A stretch of 64,000 nucleotides of DNA from Rhabdornis inornatus (GCA_013397075.1 VWZS01007632.1:970375-1034374); one strand, 5' to 3'; positions 1 through 22,100 are shown, counted from the first letter of the stretch. The notes: generated by a model not told the origin, from the sequence alone. Translations and numbers: made by a program.

Positions 1-330
1 AGCCCCCCCTCATCCTTACACTGCCCCCCGTCACTCCACAGAGCATTGCATCCTTCCACAGAGCCCCCCGTTCTTATATAGAGCCCCCTGCGCTGCCCAG
101 AGCTCCCAGTCCTTACACTGCCCCCCCGCTCCTTACACAGAGCCCCTCATCCTTCCACAGCCTCCCTCCATCCTTTACAGAGCTCCCCCTCAATTCCTGT
201 CACAGAGCCCCCCATCCTTCACATAAGCCCCCTTCATCTTTCCCACAACCCACCCCACATCATTAGATGGAGCACCCCATCCTTCACCCCAGAGCCCCCA
301 ACACACCCCATTATTGTACAACCCTCTGTC
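1..330. repeat. Degenerate minisatellite, unit about 20-25 bp
   Basis: The first 300 bases are built from imperfect copies of a C-rich unit resembling CAGAGCCCCCCATCCTTACA, with variable spacing and substitutions. Copies with recognisable 'agagccccc' cores recur roughly every 20-35 bases. No coding potential is supported; the open frames here follow from the biased composition. The array probably continues left of the window. Confidence 0.7.
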
Positions 331-469
331 CCAATCCCCCAGCACCTCCTGGCTCTCCCCAGTGTCCCTCCACTTCCCCTTCAAGACTGCCCCAGGCTGT
401 TCATACCTGGGGGATGCAATTGCCAGAAATGCCCCTACCCTGTACCCCACCCTCTACTCATCCCATTCT

Positions 470-800
470 GTGTTCCATCTCATCCCATAATTTACCCTGA
501 ATCCCAACCCATCCCATATCCCACACTCCATCCCATATACCAACCCATTCTACATCCTATCCTAAACCCCATCCCATATCCTATCCTAAATCCCATCCCA
601 TATCCCACATTCCATCCTATCCCATACCACACCCTGTATCCCATCCCACTCAATATCCCACCCTGCATTCCGTCCTAAACTCCATCCTAAACCCCATCCT
701 ATACCCCACCCTGCATCTCCTCCCATATTCCACCCTCTATCCCATCTCATATCCTGAATCACATCCCATCCCATATTCCACCCTGAATTTCATCTCCCCT
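470..800. repeat. Degenerate CATCCC/TATCCCA-rich tandem repeat
   Basis: This stretch consists of near-repeats of 'catcccatatcccaccctg' and 'catcctaaaccc' words built on a 5-bp ATCCC/ATCCT theme with many substitutions. It is a separate array from the one at 1-330, because the core word differs. The long minus-strand frame rich in Gly/Trp/Asp is a by-product of the repeat and is not a gene. Confidence 0.7.
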
Positions 801-3800
801 CCATTTACCTCCTCACCATGATGCCTCCAGAGGTCCCCCAGTTCCCAGCACTGGTGGGACCACCTGGAACACCCCCACCCCAGCAGGTGTGGGGGCTTTG
901 GGATGGCTGGGGGGGTTGTGGTGATGCAGGAGGTGTTGGGTCCCCAATGGGGACATTCCCCAGTGCTGCACCTCAGATAATGAGTTGGTGTTAATGAGCC
1001 TATAATTAATTTTTGTTTCCTTCAGTGATGCTGAGCCCTCGCCCTCCTCAGTGGACTGGAAGTGGTGAAACCAGAGAAGGGGGAAAGCTCCCAAACCTCC
1101 TCTAAACCACCTCGAAACTGCCCTGTGTGGTCATGGCCGGAGTTTATCTACCCAAAACACTCTGAATTCACCCCAGTGCAAGGGACACCAAACACACCTG
1201 GCTGGACACACCTGGTCCCAGCCTCGGCTCAGTTTCCCCTGCACTGCCTGGGCTCTGCAGCCCCTGTGACCACAGCTCCCTCCTGAATTTGGTTCCCAAG
1301 CATACCCAACAAAAGCACCTGGCTGTCACTCCGTGGGGGATTTGGCCTCAGAGATGGATTTAGGAAGGGACTTGCTGCAGAGACAGGGATGGGAAGCCAG
1401 AGATGAGGTCTAAGGGGAGCTTTCCTGGGGACAGCCAAGGCTGGAGAGGCCTATCCTGGTGGGGATGTCTCCACAGTTGGTGGTAGTTGGGTGACGCTGT
1501 TTCCTGAGGGAGGACAGACCTGGGCAACAAAATGCTGCCAGCCACACCAGCCTGAAATCATCTTCCTCCTTGTCCCTGTGCATAGGGCTGAGGTGGCAGC
1601 AAGCCATGGGGACAGATCCAGATGGGGGTTCTCAGTGCCCAGATGCAAACAGGGTTGGAGAGCATGAGCATCCCCTTTCCACAAGGATTAAACATCATTT
1701 TGGGGTGGTTTGCTACATCTGCTGTGCAGAACCTGCATCCTGCATCCATGTAAGGACTACATAAACAAGTGGCCATGTGTTAGGACCTGTGTCTCTATTA
1801 AACTCCAGCCAAGGAATGGGGCTGGATTTGGGAGGTGCAGCCCCTGGAGCATGCCAGGGTCACTGCTGCCTCCCACCTTTGTCTCTGCCATGTCCCCCCC
1901 TAGGGCTGACAGCAGATGGAGGAACCTTCTGCATGGTCGGGACTATTCCTGGTTTGGTGCTGAAGGGGGAAATCAGCCCATGACAGGAAAATCCAGCACT
2001 GCCAGGGTGAGCCCATGCCCTTTGCAGCACCATTATCTTCCCAACACCCCGCAGCTCCGCAGCACTGAATAATGCATCAGGTCCTGGGAAACAAAGAAGA
2101 CGAAGGATGAAAAAGCAGCACAGGGAGACCCTGGCATGGCAAGGACAGGAGCCCCATGGGGTTTTCTGGTTTTGGCCAGGAGCCAAGGCTTTGTAGACTA
2201 CATCAGAGTTTGACCAGTAGCCCGGGAGATCAGCCGTGGGAGATGGAGCATAGCCCAGCCCAGCGCACAGGATCCCAGCCAGAGAGCTGGCACGGGCAAC
2301 AAACACAGCCAGAACCACACCTGGAACGGGATGGAGAAAGACAATAGCCATCCGGGTGGGAAAAATTCAAGAAAAGCAGGAAGAAAAAGCTGCCAGGCAG
2401 GGAGGCAGGGTGAAGCCATGAGATCAGCGAGAAGGGGTGATCTGGTGGAGAACAAAAGGGAAGAGATAGAAGAAGCAGAAGGGTCCGCAATTGCAGGCAA
2501 ACAGGCAGAGCCATCCACGGCTGGGGGGAGAGGAGGAAAATCATCACTTGAAAGAAACCGAGGATTTAGGGAAGAGGAGAAAGAAAAGGCGATAAATAAT
2601 TAAAGGAGATCAAACGAGGCAGGCAGCAGAACAGGCCTAATTGCCAGGATTTGTGCTGAGGTTCGACATCTCCAGCAGCCTCCTCCTGCCGCAGAAGAAA
2701 GGGCGGCCGGGAGTGGCGGTGCCGTGCGGGAACGTGCTGCTGGCACGGCACAGGCAGGAGCCCCTGATCAAAGCCTGGCTCTGGCTTTCATGGTGCTCAA
2801 CAACCTCCACGAGACGGCGGAGGGGGGGGGGCCGAGAAAACACCAGAAAATGAGAAGGAAAAGCAAAGGCATGAAGGGGAAGGGGCTGGGAGCACCGCGA
2901 TCCCGTGAGAGCCCAGGATATGGTGGGGATGGGGCATGGGAACAGCCCCACACGTGCCCGGGGTGACCTTGGGCTATTCGATCGTGGCCCAGCAGCTGGA
3001 GGCTCCCATCGATTTGGGCTTGACCGTGTGGCCAGCTCAGTGCTGGGGTGGGCTTGCTGGCTTTCCTGCTTCCTCAGAGTTCCCTAACCCTCCAAGCCCT
3101 CGGCAGTGGTTTTTCTTCCCTGTGGATTTATCAGGTCACTCTTTGAAGCCGTGGGAAATGATCTGTACCCACACTGTGCTGCAGCAAGGAGATGCCCACC
3201 TCCTGTGCCCACCTCCCCACCTCCTGTGCCCACCTCCCTCAGCTCATCCAGGAGTTCCTGCCTGCTGCTTTCCTTGGCACCTCCTTACCCAGAGGCAACA
3301 AATCCAGGAGGAAAAAACAGTGTTGCCCTTCCAGCCTGGAAGTACCTCTGAGCTGTCATTCATCCATCATTTGCTTTTACAAACCCAAAGGGCAAACCCT
3401 CCCAGAGCATCACCCCACATGGGAGAAGCAGAGACCTGCCACTGTCCCAGAGTCCCCAGCTGCATCCTCCCCCATATCCAGTGCCCAGTCTCATCTGTGA
3501 CCCCATCCAATCTGTCCCAGTGTCCCCACAGAATCCCTGCAGGCAGCAGGTGCCAGGGATGGGCAGCGTGGTGGCAGAGCTCAGCTTGAGTGTGCTAACC
3601 TCTCCTAACAGGCAATCAAATCCCTGCCCCGGCAGGACTCCCTGCATATTAATTGCACTGCGTTATCCAGCCATCTGTTCCTGCAGCCAGGAAAAGAGCA
3701 GTCCCTTTGGTCTCCTTTATTAACAGGTTTCCCTGTAAATGCAAACAAACCCTCCTGCCTCGGCGCTGCTCTCCAGCTCTGCTTTGAGGCACCCAGGAGG

Positions 3801-6800
3801 GAAGTGGGAGCTCTCGGGCATTTCGGTAAATCAAGAGCAGGGAATGCAAAGGTGGTGATTTCACACTGCCTGTGGCCAGGCAGGAGAGCCAGGGGAGGGG
3901 CAGAAGCCTGTGCTAAGCCAAATCCGCAGCTCAGATGGTTTGTGATGCTGCTGCTCACGTTAAAACCCTTTACCCTTGCCCTGGGAGGAAAGGGGGAAGC
4001 TGAGCTGGCTGTGGGGGAGATCTGCCTGCACTCTCAGCTACACCCAGCCAACCTCAGGGTGGATTTCCACCTCTCCTTTCCCCACTCCTTGGCAGAGGAT
4101 GTGCAGCCAGCCCCAGTACTGTGAGGCTGAGCACAGGGTACCCCAGGCTGAGATGCCCAGGGGAGGGAAAGGGCAGCAACATCTCTTTGTCCTGGCAGCT
4201 TTTGTGGGAAGAAAGCACTGGAGATTGTGAATTTTGGAGGTGTGCTCCTGAGAGAGGGCAATAGTTACCCAGCACCTTTCTGAAGCACCTCCAGCCCCTC
4301 CAGTTTTGTTCTTTTGCTGGAGCTGGGAAGGCAGCCAGCTTTGGCAAGGCAGAGGCTGCACTAAACTGTTGTTTCTCCTGCTTCTCTGAAATATCACTGA
4401 AATGCCATGGCTTGTCCTCAGACAGCAGCTGTAACCAGCCTTACCCCACCCAAGTAAAGCTGCCAGCTCTCAGCACCCCGAGCTCCCCAGAATGAGGTCA
4501 GGGTGGGAGGTCTGTACCCCCACACCAAAGCACCAGCCTTTACACGGATCCAGGAAGGGAAAACAGATTTCCCAGGAATAATAAACACAAGTCTGACAGC
4601 CTGCCCCTGTGGTCATTGCACCTGAAGCCCCCCAGGACAATGATGATCAAGATGAGGCCCGAGTTACACCATTCAGCATTTGCTTTTCTCCTTGCTCTAT
4701 CCTCTCCTGCATTTAATATGCTGCTGCAGCAGCACAGGAGCAGCAGGTGGGCTCGAGTGACCTGACATATGGCCATCCTGGAGAATATTTATTACTCTCC
4801 ACACACATCTTCTCTGTATCTTGACATCTGTGCTCTGCTGTGGGGCTGGGCTGCCCAAGGAGGTGGCAGCTCTATGTGCAGAAACGATGCTGCAAGGGAA
4901 GAGGTGCTTAGAGAGCATCAAGAGAAAAGTCTGCTCAGTAAAAGGGATCAAACTCAAGAGATCAGCACAGGGCAGGTTTTTCACTTCCTCCAGACCTGCT
5001 CACTACCCCCCACAGGAGGTTAACACAAAGGCTGCCAGCACTGGAGTGAGTGCTGTGACTCAGCAGGGCAGCCTCACTGCAGAACTTACAGGAGAGAGGG
5101 TGAAGGTCTTGTCTTGGGGCCACAGAACCAGGAAACAACTTCCAGAACAGAGTGCTGGCTAATTTGGCTGAGTCGTGCTCCTCCCGAGGAGGGATATGCA
5201 CCAGATCCCTTCCTCCTCCAGGGAATCTGCCCAGAGAGAAGGGGTGGGATGTTCCACACCTTTACAAACCATCTTCAGTCTTGAGAGAGATTGTTACCCA
5301 CCACAGCACTGCTCAGCCACAGGGACAGCACATATGACCAGGCAGGGAACACTGACACAAGCCCATTTCCCACCTTTAGCCTCTGCCCTTCTGGCTTCTG
5401 ACTTTATTGCAGAAAACCACAAGAAGGGTGTATCATCTCCTTTCCCAAAAGGGAGCAGATTTCCAGCACAGGGAATAGATGAAACTCTGAAAATGCAGCA
5501 TGGGGTTGGGGAGAAGAAGAAACAACCCCAAAACCCAAATAGTGTGGGGACCTTGTTAACATTCAGGAGATTTGAAGGAGACTGTGGAGAACCTACAAGT
5601 CAGCAGGTGCTGACACATAATCCTCTTCCACCTCAGCTCCACTTGCCTATGCTGCCCCTGAGTCCCTACTGGTACAAGCAAAGCTTTCTGCTTGTCCATG
5701 CAATTCCCCCAGACTTTGCCGGGTTTGGACTGCTGACACAAGAAAAGATTGAATGACCTAAGCCACACAACGAACCTCAAGTTCTAAAAAGCCTCCAATG
5801 CTCAGAAATCTGTTCTATCTGCTGTATTAAAAATAGCAGGACTGAAACAAATGTGTGTTCCTGTCCTGCTGGCTGCAAGGCAAGGTTTTCCCTGCAGCCT
5901 CATGGAACAGTGCCCCTGGACCACCTGGGCACCCAGACTGGACACACACCTCTGCAGGTGCACACACACCATTTTTAACACTCTGTGCTGCTTATTTCAG
6001 GTTTGAAATTGCTGACAGGCCTGCAAGACCCCTACACTCAGCTAGAGCAGTCCGTTACATGCTTTCCCATTTATTGCTTGGAACAGTCTCTGCCACATTT
6101 ACCAGGTCTGGCCTGTCACTCCTCCTCAGTGTCCTCCAGTTCCGACATCCTCCCCTGCCCCCCTCCAACACGTTCTTTAATTCTATTAATACCACCTAAT
6201 AATTACTTTGTTCCAAGCCTGCTGAGTAATGACTGCCAACGCTTCTATTTCATTACTATTCCTGTAAAGAAACCAAGCTTTTAACACACTGAATTTCTGC
6301 AGAGGAGTGACAAGGACTGTGCTTGCTGTCCTCCTTGCCCACATCTTCCACAGGGCAGGAAAAGCACCAGGCACTTTATTCTTCATGTATCTACAACACT
6401 CAGAGCTGTGTGATCTGGTTCAGAATGATGAACTAATTAAAATTAAAAAAAAAAAAAGTTAAGAGAGCTCAGAAAAAAAAAAATACACGTGGGAGGAAGA
6501 TAAAAGGCAGTGACCAAAGAGCATCTGTAACTTGTAGGTATCTTTCTTGTAAGCAACCACCCCATGTTCTCTGGCTCAAACCAAATTTCACCTCAGTTCC
6601 TCCAGAGGTGCTGGGCTTTGGCTTTTTCTTCACTCATCACAATAAAATCTGTTCAATTTAGAATTCAACCTACACAGATGAGAGCAATTCAAAGCAACAG
6701 CGTAAGCAGCGCAGAGCACAGAGGAAGAGTGAATTAATAACTTCCTTCATTAAAGCTTACCTTCAAAGAAGTCAGCAACAGAACTCGTCATCACCATCTT

Positions 6801-7290
6801 CTCAGAGACATTTATTTTTATATTCACAAGAGGAGGAATGTAAGAGGAATTTATGGAGATGCTAAATCAAGGCTTTTGTTCCTAACTAGAAAGAAGTTGC
6901 TCTCAGCAGTTTAATTATTGTCTTAGTGCAGGACTGACATTTCAAACGCTGTGCTCTTTCACTAACTCCTTTAAAATCAAATTACGTAAGAGATTGAGGT
7001 AACACAAGGTAAAAGGTAATGCCACCTCCTGAAAAAGCACCTTTTGGATAATTTCACTCAGTCATCCCTTGTGCAGCCCCTACACCCATCCTGAACTGGT
7101 CACATCTGGTTCCCAGTGGCTGTGCTGAATGAGGAACCCAAACCCAGGAGCAGCAAAGTTGGGAGTAATCAGTTCACCCCCTTTCCAAGGCTATTTCATC
7201 CCTGCTGAAACCAATCCCCTCCCAGAGACCTACAGCCTCCACCTTCAAAAGGACAAGCACATCAGGACAACTCCACATGGTACACTGAAA
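801..7290. other. Intergenic region, no gene recognised
   Basis: I find no exon with a recognisable protein and flanking splice sites between the repeats at the left end and the MDH2 polyadenylation signal. The stretch holds purine-rich segments (about 2320-2600), a GC-rich patch with a G-run (about 2690-2835), a short doubled CACCTCCTGTGCCCACCTCCC word near 3193-3240 and poly-A tracts near 6446-6482. In human the next gene beyond MDH2 is SRRM3, so non-coding sequence of that gene could lie here, but I cannot show it. Confidence 0.5.
6446..6482. repeat. Poly-A tracts
   Basis: Two A-runs, about 13 and 11 bases long, are separated by a short mixed segment. They could be the tail of an old retroelement, but no recognisable element lies immediately upstream. 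Confidence 0.6.
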
Positions 7291-7302
7291 AAATGAGGCC
7301 GT

Positions 7303-7308
7303 TTTATT
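7303..7308 (-). terminator. MDH2: MDH2 polyadenylation signal AATAAA
   Basis: TTTATT on the plus strand reads AATAAA on the minus strand, about 145 bases downstream of the MDH2 stop codon. This fits a short 3' UTR. It is the first canonical hexamer after the stop in a suitable position. Confidence 0.75.
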
Positions 7309-7451
7309 GATGATTAGACTTTGCACTGGCAACAAGAACCAAGCTAATATAGACAGACTTCAATCAAAGCATGAGCTTTGAATCGGAAGTCGTAAAGTGA
7401 CATGATGCCTTAATAAATTAAGGAAGTTAATTCCTCCCCATTATCAAGTCT

Positions 7452-15863
<8,412 letters not shown>

Positions 15864-15927
15864 GGCGGGCACGGAGGGGCGCGAGCGGCGGCACCGGTGA
15901 CTCCAACGACCTCCACGGCCTGCACGG

Positions 15928-15968
15928 NNNNNNNNNNNNNNNNNNNNNNNNNNNNNNNNNNNNNNNNN
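15928..15968. other. Assembly gap (41 N)
   Basis: An uninterrupted run of N lies in the promoter between MDH2 and STYXL1. It falls in extremely GC-rich sequence, where short reads commonly fail. No coding exon is affected, because both start codons and first donors lie outside it. Confidence 0.99.
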
Positions 15969-16003
15969 AGACTGCTGCCCGCGGCGGGAAGTGAGGAGGG
16001 AAA

Positions 16004-16013
16004 TCTCGCGAGA
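16004..16013. promoter_or_regulatory. TCTCGCGAGA palindrome (BANP-type CpG promoter element)
   Basis: This is a perfect 10-bp palindrome between the two divergent start codons. The TCTCGCGAGA element is known from CpG-island and bidirectional promoters and is bound by BANP when unmethylated. Its position, 110-150 bases from either start codon, fits a core regulatory site for the gene pair. Binding is inferred from the motif only. Confidence 0.75.
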
Positions 16014-16122
16014 TCCCGCCTGAGGTAACCTTGGAGACCGGCGGGCGTCGCTGCCTGCGGCCGGGCGGGGAGGGGGGGGTGTGTGGTGTCGCGATAGTCA
16101 GCGACAGCCGGGCGGATGGGGG

Positions 16123-19100
16123 ATGGCGGGGGTGATGTTCTGCGAGCCCCGACACCTCTACAACATCATCAACCAGTACCGGTGGAGATCGCGGCTAACA
16201 GAGCCCAACTACCTGTGCCTGCTGGGTGAGGCCCGGCACAGGCCTGTGCCTGCCTGCTCCTGTCCCTGCCTGCCCCTGTCCCTGCCTAGCCCTGTCTCTG
16301 TCCTTCCTGCCATTTCCCCTGCCTGCTTCTTTTGTCCCTGCTGCTGCTGCTGCCCCTGCCGATCCCCGTCCCTCCTCCTGCCTGTGCATGCCCCTCCCTG
16401 CCCCTACCAGTCTTTGCCTTGTCTGCTGTTTCTCTGCTTGCTTCTTCTGCTCCAGCCTGTCCCTGCCTTCCCCAGGTCCTGCTCTTGCCCCTGCTCCTCC
16501 CTGTCCCCACCTGTCCCTGCCTGCTGTCCCTGTCCCTGCTTGCAGCCAGGCACTGTGCTCAGCCCTGAGCCAATGGGGCTTGTGAGGAAAAGCACACACA
16601 TCACTTCTTGTCATTTCTGGGGCCTGGCACTTGGGACCTTCCTGCCATCCCATTTCAGGTGCTGTGACCTGGTGCTGCTTTGGCTTTGCTCATGCTCAGC
16701 TCTCCCTGCTCTCATCAGTCCCATGGATACACACTCTCCCCTGCTGCTCCCAGAGGTTTTAGAACTGGACTAGGTTTCTCAACCATTACACAAAGATTCC
16801 GGATAACCACTTCCATTTTGCATAGTGCCAACACCCCCAGAAGGGTGTCTGATATTGCAATTTCATTAAATGTTTTGGTGAGGGAGTTAGCCAGTTTGGG
16901 AGTGGGGTTGGGGTCTTTCCAGTGCCCCTCTCCACAGCTCTGGAGCAGCAGAGGAGAGCTGCTGGGCAGGTCAGAGTAGGCACAGGGCAGAGCAGAGGAC
17001 TGATGCTGGGAACGCTGCAGGAGCACACTTGGGTCAGGACTAACACTGTTGGTTATCACTTGTTGTTAGACACAGGCTCACATCAACTCTGGAGTTTGTT
17101 ATATCCACACCAGAAGGCTTCAGTTTCTGAAAAAAACAAATCACAACCATCAAGTTTAGAAAAGACCTTCGACAGATACAGTCCAACAGCTGACACTACA
17201 ACATTATAACCACCCCTAAATCATATCCCCAAATGCCACATCTCCAAATCTTTCTCTGGGTGATGCCAGTGCCTGAATTCCTACAGCCAAAATACAAAGA
17301 GGATTCCACCTTTAAAAGCCAATTGCTTTGTCTTGATTGTTTTTTTTCAGATGCCCGTTCTCAGCGTGAATTCAATGACAGCCACATTATTACAGCCCAA
17401 AGGATTGAGCTGGTGAGGGGATTGCTTTTTGTGTGAACCATCCGTGGGTTTAGCAATTAGCAGGAAGCCAAGAGTGGTTTGAAACCCGGGGAAATGTCCC
17501 AGCACCTGCCCTGCCTCGGCCGTGCCCCGCGGCTGCCACTGGGGGGATGTATTCTGTCACAAAGCAAAGGTGGCTGCAGCAGCCCGAAGGATTGGCACAT
17601 AGGAGCTGAACGTCAGGAAAAACATTGCACAAGAGCTCACGCAGTGCAGCCTTGCCTCACAAGGACAGCGCTGGCATCTGCACCGCTGCTGCTGGTGGAG
17701 CAATCAGCGTGATTTGCATCATTGCTGACTTCTAACCGGGGCTGTCAGTGTCGTGTCCACCCACACGTACAAACCCAACACCTAGCTAGAGTTGTAACTT
17801 GCAAGATGTCAGGAGTGTTGATGCCACTAGAGAAGAGTGGAGCCGTGCTCCTGATGGAATTCCTCTGTCATTTTGGTAGAGCCCTGCGGGGGAGTATCTG
17901 ATCCCAAATCCCGAGGAGCTGGGCTATGTCCGATTCTGTGTGGTGTATGACCATGACACTGACTATCAGGAGAAAGAGAAAGAAACAGGTATGTGTGACC
18001 CATGTCAGTCCAGACCTCACTGCTGGACACAGATTCTTCTCGTTCCTCATTTAATTTTATGAGCTTGTTGGAAGAGATGTAAATGTTCCCAGTTTTATGT
18101 GAAAAACTGTGCTCTGCCCCTGTTTTTCCATTGTGCTGTGTATGTTCTCAGGCTTCAAATATCAAGGTTTTATTTCAAAGCATCCTGGCAGCCCTGGTTT
18201 CCCATCTGTGGATGATCCTCTAAAGCTCCTTGTTGCATGTGAGGAATGGGTTCTTTTTTTTGCCACATTTCCCTGAGATTTGGCTTGTCCAACGATTGCC
18301 TTTCAGAGAACAGTGCTGCTTCAGGGACTGAAATCAGCAGCTCAGGTTCCATGTGTTCCCAGGGTAAGTATTTCCTTTTTTGAGGGTCACAAAAGGCCTT
18401 CACTTCATGATATTTAAAAAGATTTACCTTTAATGGGGGTGGTGATTTGATGGAGTTCACCAAGAAATGTGAAGTGCTGGAAACTTTTCCATGGCATTGT
18501 TCAGTCTTCCTTGAACCATGGAAATGTTTGACTTTCACACATCCTTTGGCAAGGAGTTCTGCTGTAAGCAGAACCACTTTTGTTTGTTTGAGCCTTACAA
18601 AGGATACAGGAGTTTTAGCAAAGATTTACATCACTTTTTAAAGAAAAAAAAGTGGAGGTGTAAGGAATGAATAAAGCAAGCAGGATCCTAAATGCTCAGT
18701 GATGAGGCAGTAAAGGGAAGGTGTGAAGAATCAGAACTGGGTTTCTATTGTGCTGATCTATTTCTACAGCAGACATAGCTAGAGGAAAGCAGGATGGATT
18801 CCTTGGGAGGAGGAGGAGCAGCCATCTCACACAATCTACTCCATAAAACATTTGTGAAAAATGTATTTACGATACTTCCTTTTTTCCCTTTTTGCCTGAA
18901 GCAGACTAAAGAAAAGGTCCTCAATAAAACTAAGGTTATTAATAAAACTTCCCTGGGAATTTGCATTAATTTAAATTTATTATGGAAATTTATTAAAAGC
19001 ATTTCCCAAAGAAAAATGGGGAGAGGAAAAGAAATCTAGAAAAGAAACCAGGAGAGGAATAAAAGATCAGGATGAGAGGAGAAAAGCAGCACCCCCTGTA

Positions 19101-22100
19101 ACTGACCTGCAGCAACAAGTAAAGAATAAGCTGAGCTTTTAACAAAGTTTTCTGCAGAGCATTAGATGGAGTGAAAAGGGATTTGCTGTGGATGTCAGGG
19201 AGGCAGATGGGGACACTGAACCTGCCTGGGCAAAGAGCTCTTTGGTCTTTTTAGATGCTGGGGAAGGAGATGCCCTCCTCCATGCCAGAAACTTGGAGCA
19301 GTTCACCCGGCACCCCGTGCTCCTCCTGAAGGGAGGGTACAAGCATTTTTCAGCTTGTTACCATTTCCTGAAGAGCAAGAAGACACTGTGGATGCCTCAG
19401 GTGAGATGAGATTAATTTCCAATTTATATTCAGCTGATGATGGCTGGTGAATTCAGGTTAGATGGTGTTGCAAACCTGGTATCACAGTAATTTCAGACAG
19501 AGGAATTAAAGGTAATTTGAGTTACTGTGCTTGCTCTGAGTCTCACCACTGATTCTTTTACAGCCACACTTTTTCCTCTTCTATTTGGTGAAAGGAAGTT
19601 CATGGAAACAAGCTGGGAATGCTCCCCTGATAACCCCGAAACTGGCCTATGGAGAGTACAGATAACTGAACAAACAGTAGCAGATGATGACAAGAAGCAG
19701 GCTGCTCTCTCACACGTGGTTATCTGGAATAGTACACTGCAAATGTTTTCAAACAGAAGTACAACTCCTACCTAGCACTGTGACCCATGTCTTTTTATTG
19801 GGAAGAGCCACAAAGCAAGAGCTGGTGCCTTGTTTAAATCGGCCAGGAAGAAAACAGCCATCCACTCAAACACTGGTGTCCTGATGGCTTGGTTTCACCT
19901 ATAAACATCAATCTGTTTAGTTTATGAGAAACAACTACCCTTTATTGCACATTTAGGACAGGCAGGGCAGGTTAAGAAGGTGCTGGACAACAGAGCATTT
20001 CATTCCAAGGTGTATTTTGTTCCCACTGTTCCCTTCTGGTTCCCAGGAAATAGCCCATGACACAGTCCTAACCTGTGCACAGGAGGGAGAATCGATTCAC
20101 TTTGTGCTGCTCTGTGAGGGGCAATTCACTGCTGAGCTTCCCCCTCAGACTCAGCTGGACACAGGCACCTCCTTTCCTCTCAATTTAAGCTTTAAATTGT
20201 TGGACTGCTCCTTTGTGCTCCCAGAGCAGTATCCAGTTATCCATGTACCCCTGAGGGATATCGAGGCACTGTTGACTGCTTGTGTGTTTTCCTTCTCAGC
20301 CTCCACGCTGCCGACACCGGATGCAGCTGCAGATTTGTGCTGTGCCACTCCAGGGCACCTGCAGCTCTGCAGGTGGCAGATGATTTCATTTAGCCTAAGC
20401 AGTAACCAGGGAGAACATCAAAGGGATCTGTCATGCTGCAGCCCCTCCAGACAATGGAGAGAATGTATTCCACCTCCTGTTTGGCTGGGATTTGCTTCAA
20501 GTAATGCCATCACAACAGGGAGGCTGTTAATTATTGTCAGTAAAACTAGCAAAGACTTCAATATACAGCAAATCCAGGTGATTGAATGAATCATTACACT
20601 AAAATATGTCATGGGCTGCTGACTAAGTGCCTGTTCAACTCTTCACATGACTTCTGTTTAAGAACTTATCGAGCTAATGGGAGCAAAGACATTCTCTAAC
20701 TTGAGCCTGTGGTTTCTTTCTGGCAGGAACTAGACACCTTCCAGCCATACCCTGTAGAAATACTGCCTGCAAAGCTATATATGGGCAATTTCAAGCAGGC
20801 CAGTGACAAACAAATTCAGAAAGATCTGAAGATCAAAGCACTGGTCAACGTCTCTGAACAGCCTGTAACACTGTAAGTTAAACTGTTCAAGGCTTACCGT
20901 CACCAGTGTCTGTGATGTGAAAAAATGATGTGACACAGAGTTTATTGGCAGAGTTTTTTGTGGCCTTCCAAGGAAACCTCTGTGCAGATTCCAGTGCCAT
21001 TTCATGCTCAGTTTTCTAATTTCTGCTCCAGAGTTAGCACAACAGCAACACAGTCCTGCAGCCTTTGACCATGCCACGGGTGAATTGGGTAAGAGGAGGA
21101 CTGGGAAGCCCTTGGTATTTCAAGTTTATCACCTACCATCACTCTTCAGGAAAAATCTGTATCTCTAAATAGCTTTCAGAGCAAAATCTTACCAACACAT
21201 CAGTGTAAAAGCTAAATCACCAATGTGTCATATTTTTGGTCTTCCTTCCTTACCTATTCTGTCCACGATCAGTCAGTTCAATCTGCAGGCCTTGCTGGAA
21301 ATGCAGTTTCACAGAGTGAAAAATCACAGTGGCATTTCTCAAGGTGGTGACCCAAACAAAGTAACAAATCCAGTTACTCACTCCAGGATGTGCACCAGCA
21401 GACATTCTCATGCCTTTGGCTCCAGAGGAGTGTCTCTGCACTGTGGGTAATATTCCCGTGCCCTCTGCATGATGTGCTTCCACATTTTGGAAATTCCTCA
21501 CCAATTTTTTGCCCTGTGGCAAAAAATCCACAGTCTCTGAGACTGTGGAAGGGAAAAAAAAAACCCACATGAAGGGAACTGGGGGGCTCCACAAAACAGC
21601 CAACACACACTCTGTGAAAGCACACCTGCTTTCAGTTCATCTGTTTTCATTTCTCTCTCTGTAGGTTATCTGTCTGTAGGTTAAGGCATCAATGCTGATA
21701 CCATTGATATGGAAAATTAGTGATTAAACTGGTTCTATGTGACAAACATCTCTGTGCCACACCATAGCAAATCCCTTATCATGTTAATGATGACGATGAT
21801 GAAAAACTCACGTGTAACAGCAAACAAAATGATCGCCTTGCCTCCAACAAACACATCTTGTCAAGGCTGCTTCTCTGCTCCATGTGGTTTGTGTGCTCTT
21901 TTTCCAGGTTTGCAGAGGAAGGTAAATCCCTCCATGTATCTGTTCCAGATTCACTCGAAGCAGATCTTTTTTCTTCCTTCCCCACCATTTCTCATTTCAT
22001 AGGTGAGTGGATCCTGATCTGGAATTCCTGAGCCCTTGCTCACTCTAGGATATTAGATGGGAGTGGCAGGAAGCCCAGACAGGAGAGTAAGCAGGCCCAC

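Noticed and set aside
2690..2870. GC-rich patch resembling an exon between the repeats and MDH2
   Set aside because: Open in several frames but with no recognisable protein and no convincing acceptor/donor pair; not called as an exon.
3193..3243. Short doubled CACCTCCTGTGCCCACCTCCC word
   Set aside because: Only two copies; a local slippage duplication, not an array.
16081..16773. 230-codon frame starting at a GTG before the STYXL1 start
   Set aside because: Only the part from 16123 to 16225 is the STYXL1 exon; the remainder reads through the donor into the pyrimidine repeat of intron 1.
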